Assembly: GCA_027475525.1 (NCBI GenBank)
Contig: JAMWFC010000076.1
Location: forward strand, 1-64,000
Source: Macrolepiota albuminosa
Lineage: Eukaryota > Basidiomycota > Agaricomycetes > Agaricales > Agaricaceae
Direction of reading: 5' to 3'
Length of the DNA: 64,000 nucleotides
The notes below the pieces were generated by a model. The model saw only the letters and a list, made by a program, of their open reading frames with translations, did not search any database and was not told where the DNA came from. Made by a program: the position numbers and the translations under genes. The number at the start of each line of letters is the position of its first letter. Position 1 is the first letter of the stretch. Shown here in pieces: positions 61,601 through 64,000 of the stretch.

Positions 61601-63802
61601 CTCAGCCTGAGTAAAAGCCTATCAGCATGTTATTTTACCAAATTGGATGTCTGCTAAGGCTACAACAATATGTGCATCAAAGAAGGTGATAAGTAGAAAG
61701 CAGCATTTCAAACAAATCATAGACTCTTTAAGCCTCTTGTGATGTTTTTTAGCATCACTAATAGCCCAGCCACCTTCCAGACTATGATAAATGATATCTT
61801 CTGAGACCTCATAGTAGAAGATGTTGTATGTGTATATCTTGATGATATTTTCATCTATATCAAGACTTTAAAGGAGCATCATTGGATTACATGCATTATA
61901 CTGAAACATCTTCAATAGCATCAGCTCTATTTTAAGCTAGAGAAGTGTAAATTCAAGTAGACCAAGGTCAAATACCTTGGACTGATTATCTTTTATGAAA
62001 TGGCTAAGATGGATCTAGTCAAAGTGGCTGGTGTGGTGGAGTGGCCAGAGCCTAGAAACAAGAAGGAGATTTAGGCCTTCCTGGGCTTCACCAACTTCTA
62101 CTGGAGGTCCATTCAGAATTTTTCACATCATGCTCAGCCCCTCTTCAATCTCACCACTAAAGATACTCCTTGGCACTGGAATGTGTCATAGCAGATTGCT
62201 TTTGATGCCTTTAAACAGGCAGCTACTTCAAAGCCTGTCATTCTATTCTCAAATAATGACTCTTCCTTCCATGTTGAAGCTGATAGCTCAGACTTTGCTA
62301 CTAGAGCTGTCCTTTCTCAACAGTAAAAAAAAAACAGTAAGTGGCATCCAGTGGCCTTCTACTCCAAGAGTCTCAATGCTATAAAGCACAATTATGAGAT
62401 CCATGATAAAGAGATGCTGGCTATTATTCAGTCATTTGAGAAATGGTGGCATTTCTTTGAGGATGCCAGGCATAAGTTCAAGATGTGGACTGATTACAAA
62501 AACTTAGAGTACTTTAGAATGGCCAAGAAACTCAACTGCTGACAGGCTTAATGGTTCTTGTATCTGACCAACTTTGACTTCTCTCTATATCACAAACTCA
62601 GATATTGAGCATAGGCAAGCTTGACGTGCTTGCCAAACAAGCTGACCACAGTTCAGAAGCAAGTAACAATAACAATATTATTTTTTTGAAGCCAGAGCTG
62701 TTTGCTATACATGCTCTAGAGGGTGTGGTTGGCCAGTAAGAAGTGAGCATTCTTCAAGACATCTGCCAAGGTAACCAGGAAGGTGCTCAGAAAGATCTGG
62801 TAGCCAAGGCTGCTCTGGCCTTGCATGCTTGAGAGAGAGCTGGAATAAAGTCAGTTTGCACTGATGAGTGGTCCTTGAAGAATAGTCTTCTCACCTTCTG
62901 GGGGTGCATTTATATTCTCAACCTACCAGACCTCTAGAGACAGATTGTCACACAGCACCATGATTCTCAGATTGTAGGCCATCCTGGCAGGTGAAAGATA
63001 CTAGAGCTGGTCTCTTAAAACTACTGATGGCCGTAAATATCATGATATATTAGCTCTTACACCTCCACTTGTAATCTTTGCCTTCAGACCAAGCCTTATT
63101 ACCAGCCTTCCATAGGACAACTTCATTCTTTGCCCATTCTAGCTGAGCATTGGAGCATGGCCTTAGTAGACTTCATTATTGAGTTACCAGACTCTTATGG
63201 ATATGACACTATTATAGTGGTAGTAGATCTCTGTGGCAAGCATGCTCATTTCATTTCAATGCACACCATCTGCTCTGCTATGAGCCTGTATCAGAAGCAT
63301 GTCTGAAAACTCCATGTGTTGTCCAATGCCTATGTCTCTGATTATAGACCCCAGTTTGTAGCAGAGTTTACTAGAGAACTGTATTGCTTTCTCTATGTCA
63401 AGCTCCACTCTATCATGGCCTATCACTTTCAGTCCAATGACCAGACTGAGTGTATTAACCAAGAGCTAGAACAGTATCTCCAGCTCTTCTGCGATGAACG
63501 ATAGGATAACTGTAATGACCTATTATCAGAGGTAGAGTTTAATACAACAACTGTGTACATGCTGCCATCTAGGTCTCTCCTTTCCTTTTAGACACCAGTT
63601 GACATCCTTGGATGAGATTTAAGCCTTGTGGACAACCTCCAGAAAATGAAGCTGTCAATGAGTTCATAGATTGAATGAAGGCAGCTCAGGAGGAAGCCAA
63701 GGCAGCCTTAGCTAAGGCAAAGGACAACATGGCCTGCTACTATGATTATGGGTGAACTCTAGCTCCCAAGTATAAGTCTGAAGATTGAGTCTATCTAAAT
63801 GC
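61601..63802 (+). pseudogene. Second gypsy pol relic (RT-RH-INT)
   Basis: Plus strand: FTKLDVC*GYNNMCIKEGD (RT motif A, 61,640), CVYLDDIFIY (61,830), [51 protein letters not shown] (RNase H), HPVAFYSKSLNAIKHNYEIHDKE (20 of its residues near 62,345-62,405), integrase VDFIIELPDSYGYDTIIVVV (63,170), YVSDYRPQFVAEFTRELY and NDQTECINQELEQYLQ (63,435). Stops replace Arg and Trp codons at many places, as expected from C-to-T and G-to-A decay. The integrase C-terminus is cut at 63,803 by an LTR. Confidence 0.8.
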
Positions 63803-64000
63803 TGTTAGGTTTCACTGAGTCGGGGGCTTTCTGAGAAAGCAACATCTTTATAAGGTGGACTTGATCTATGTGTACTCAGGTATTTGAAACTCTGGACTGT
63901 GCTCTGGAGCTCAAGATACAAACAAGGAATTTCTAAAGTAAGGGACTTAATCTGGAGATTGGAAGAAGTTGAAAGGGGGTAGAGTTAGGATTGAGTCAAG
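63803..64000 (+). repeat. Decayed gypsy LTR, runs off the window
   Basis: TGTTAGGTTTCACTGAGTCG aligns with the plus-strand start of the LTR at 37,788 (TGTCAGGTTCCGCTGAGTCG). The match continues through AAGCAA, GGACTTGA, TACTCAGGTAT and GGGACTTA. It is inserted into the pol relic. The element it belongs to would continue beyond the window. Confidence 0.65.

Overview
The window looks like a chromosome segment from a basidiomycete fungus, most likely an agaricomycete (mushroom-forming lineage). The support is: host genes with many introns of about 45-65 nt and GTGAGT/GTATGT-type donors; an unspecific-peroxygenase-type heme-thiolate peroxidase; a divergent G-alpha protein; a QDE-1-like RNA-dependent RNA polymerase; an F-box gene; and a Ngaro-type tyrosine-recombinase retrotransposon beside a Ty3/gypsy chromodomain element. 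No organism name can be given from sequence alone.

Layout. (1) 0.6-9.5 kb: a run of host genes that are mostly truncated. These are an unknown acidic protein (+), a SNF2 N-terminal fragment (-), a KH-domain RNA-binding protein with a probable internal deletion (+), an N-terminal fragment of V-ATPase subunit C (-), the N-terminal half of a sulfurtransferase (+), and an RdRP (-) cut by a MITE inside its conserved MTDGC motif. The lost 3' ends lie mainly at convergent gene junctions. (2) 11.4-15.2 kb: an apparently intact secreted heme-thiolate peroxidase and an F-box/LRR-like gene. (3) 17.9-25.6 kb: a G-alpha gene with a 5.4 kb Ngaro retrotransposon inside one 51-nt intron; splicing across the element rejoins the reading frame. 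(4) 25.7-32.9 kb: a RRG7-like mitochondrial protein and a large SNF2/RING translocase (ULS1/RAD5/RAD16 type), with dispersed repeats between them. (5) 33.4-64 kb: an AT-rich, CpG-poor transposon graveyard holding MITEs, SINE-like repeats, a Tc1/mariner element and relics of gypsy and Ngaro-like elements. A GC-rich chromodomain gypsy element (37,788-49,277) sits inside the terminal repeat of the Tc1 element and is flanked by an ATTAT target duplication.

The least expected biology is in the transposons. The gypsy element carries, between its pol gene and 3' LTR, an oppositely oriented gene with host-like introns that encodes a six-cysteine Zn2Cys6-like cluster, a basic patch and a probable coiled coil. 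The Ngaro element has two long frames overlapping for about 1.45 kb, with start codons 10 nt apart, and an ATGA stop/start overlap before the recombinase. A technical signal also runs through the window: at least fourteen tandem duplications with a period of exactly 77 bp, almost all in repeats. They break reading frames and disappear cleanly when one copy is removed, so they look like assembly (k-mer overlap) scars rather than biology.
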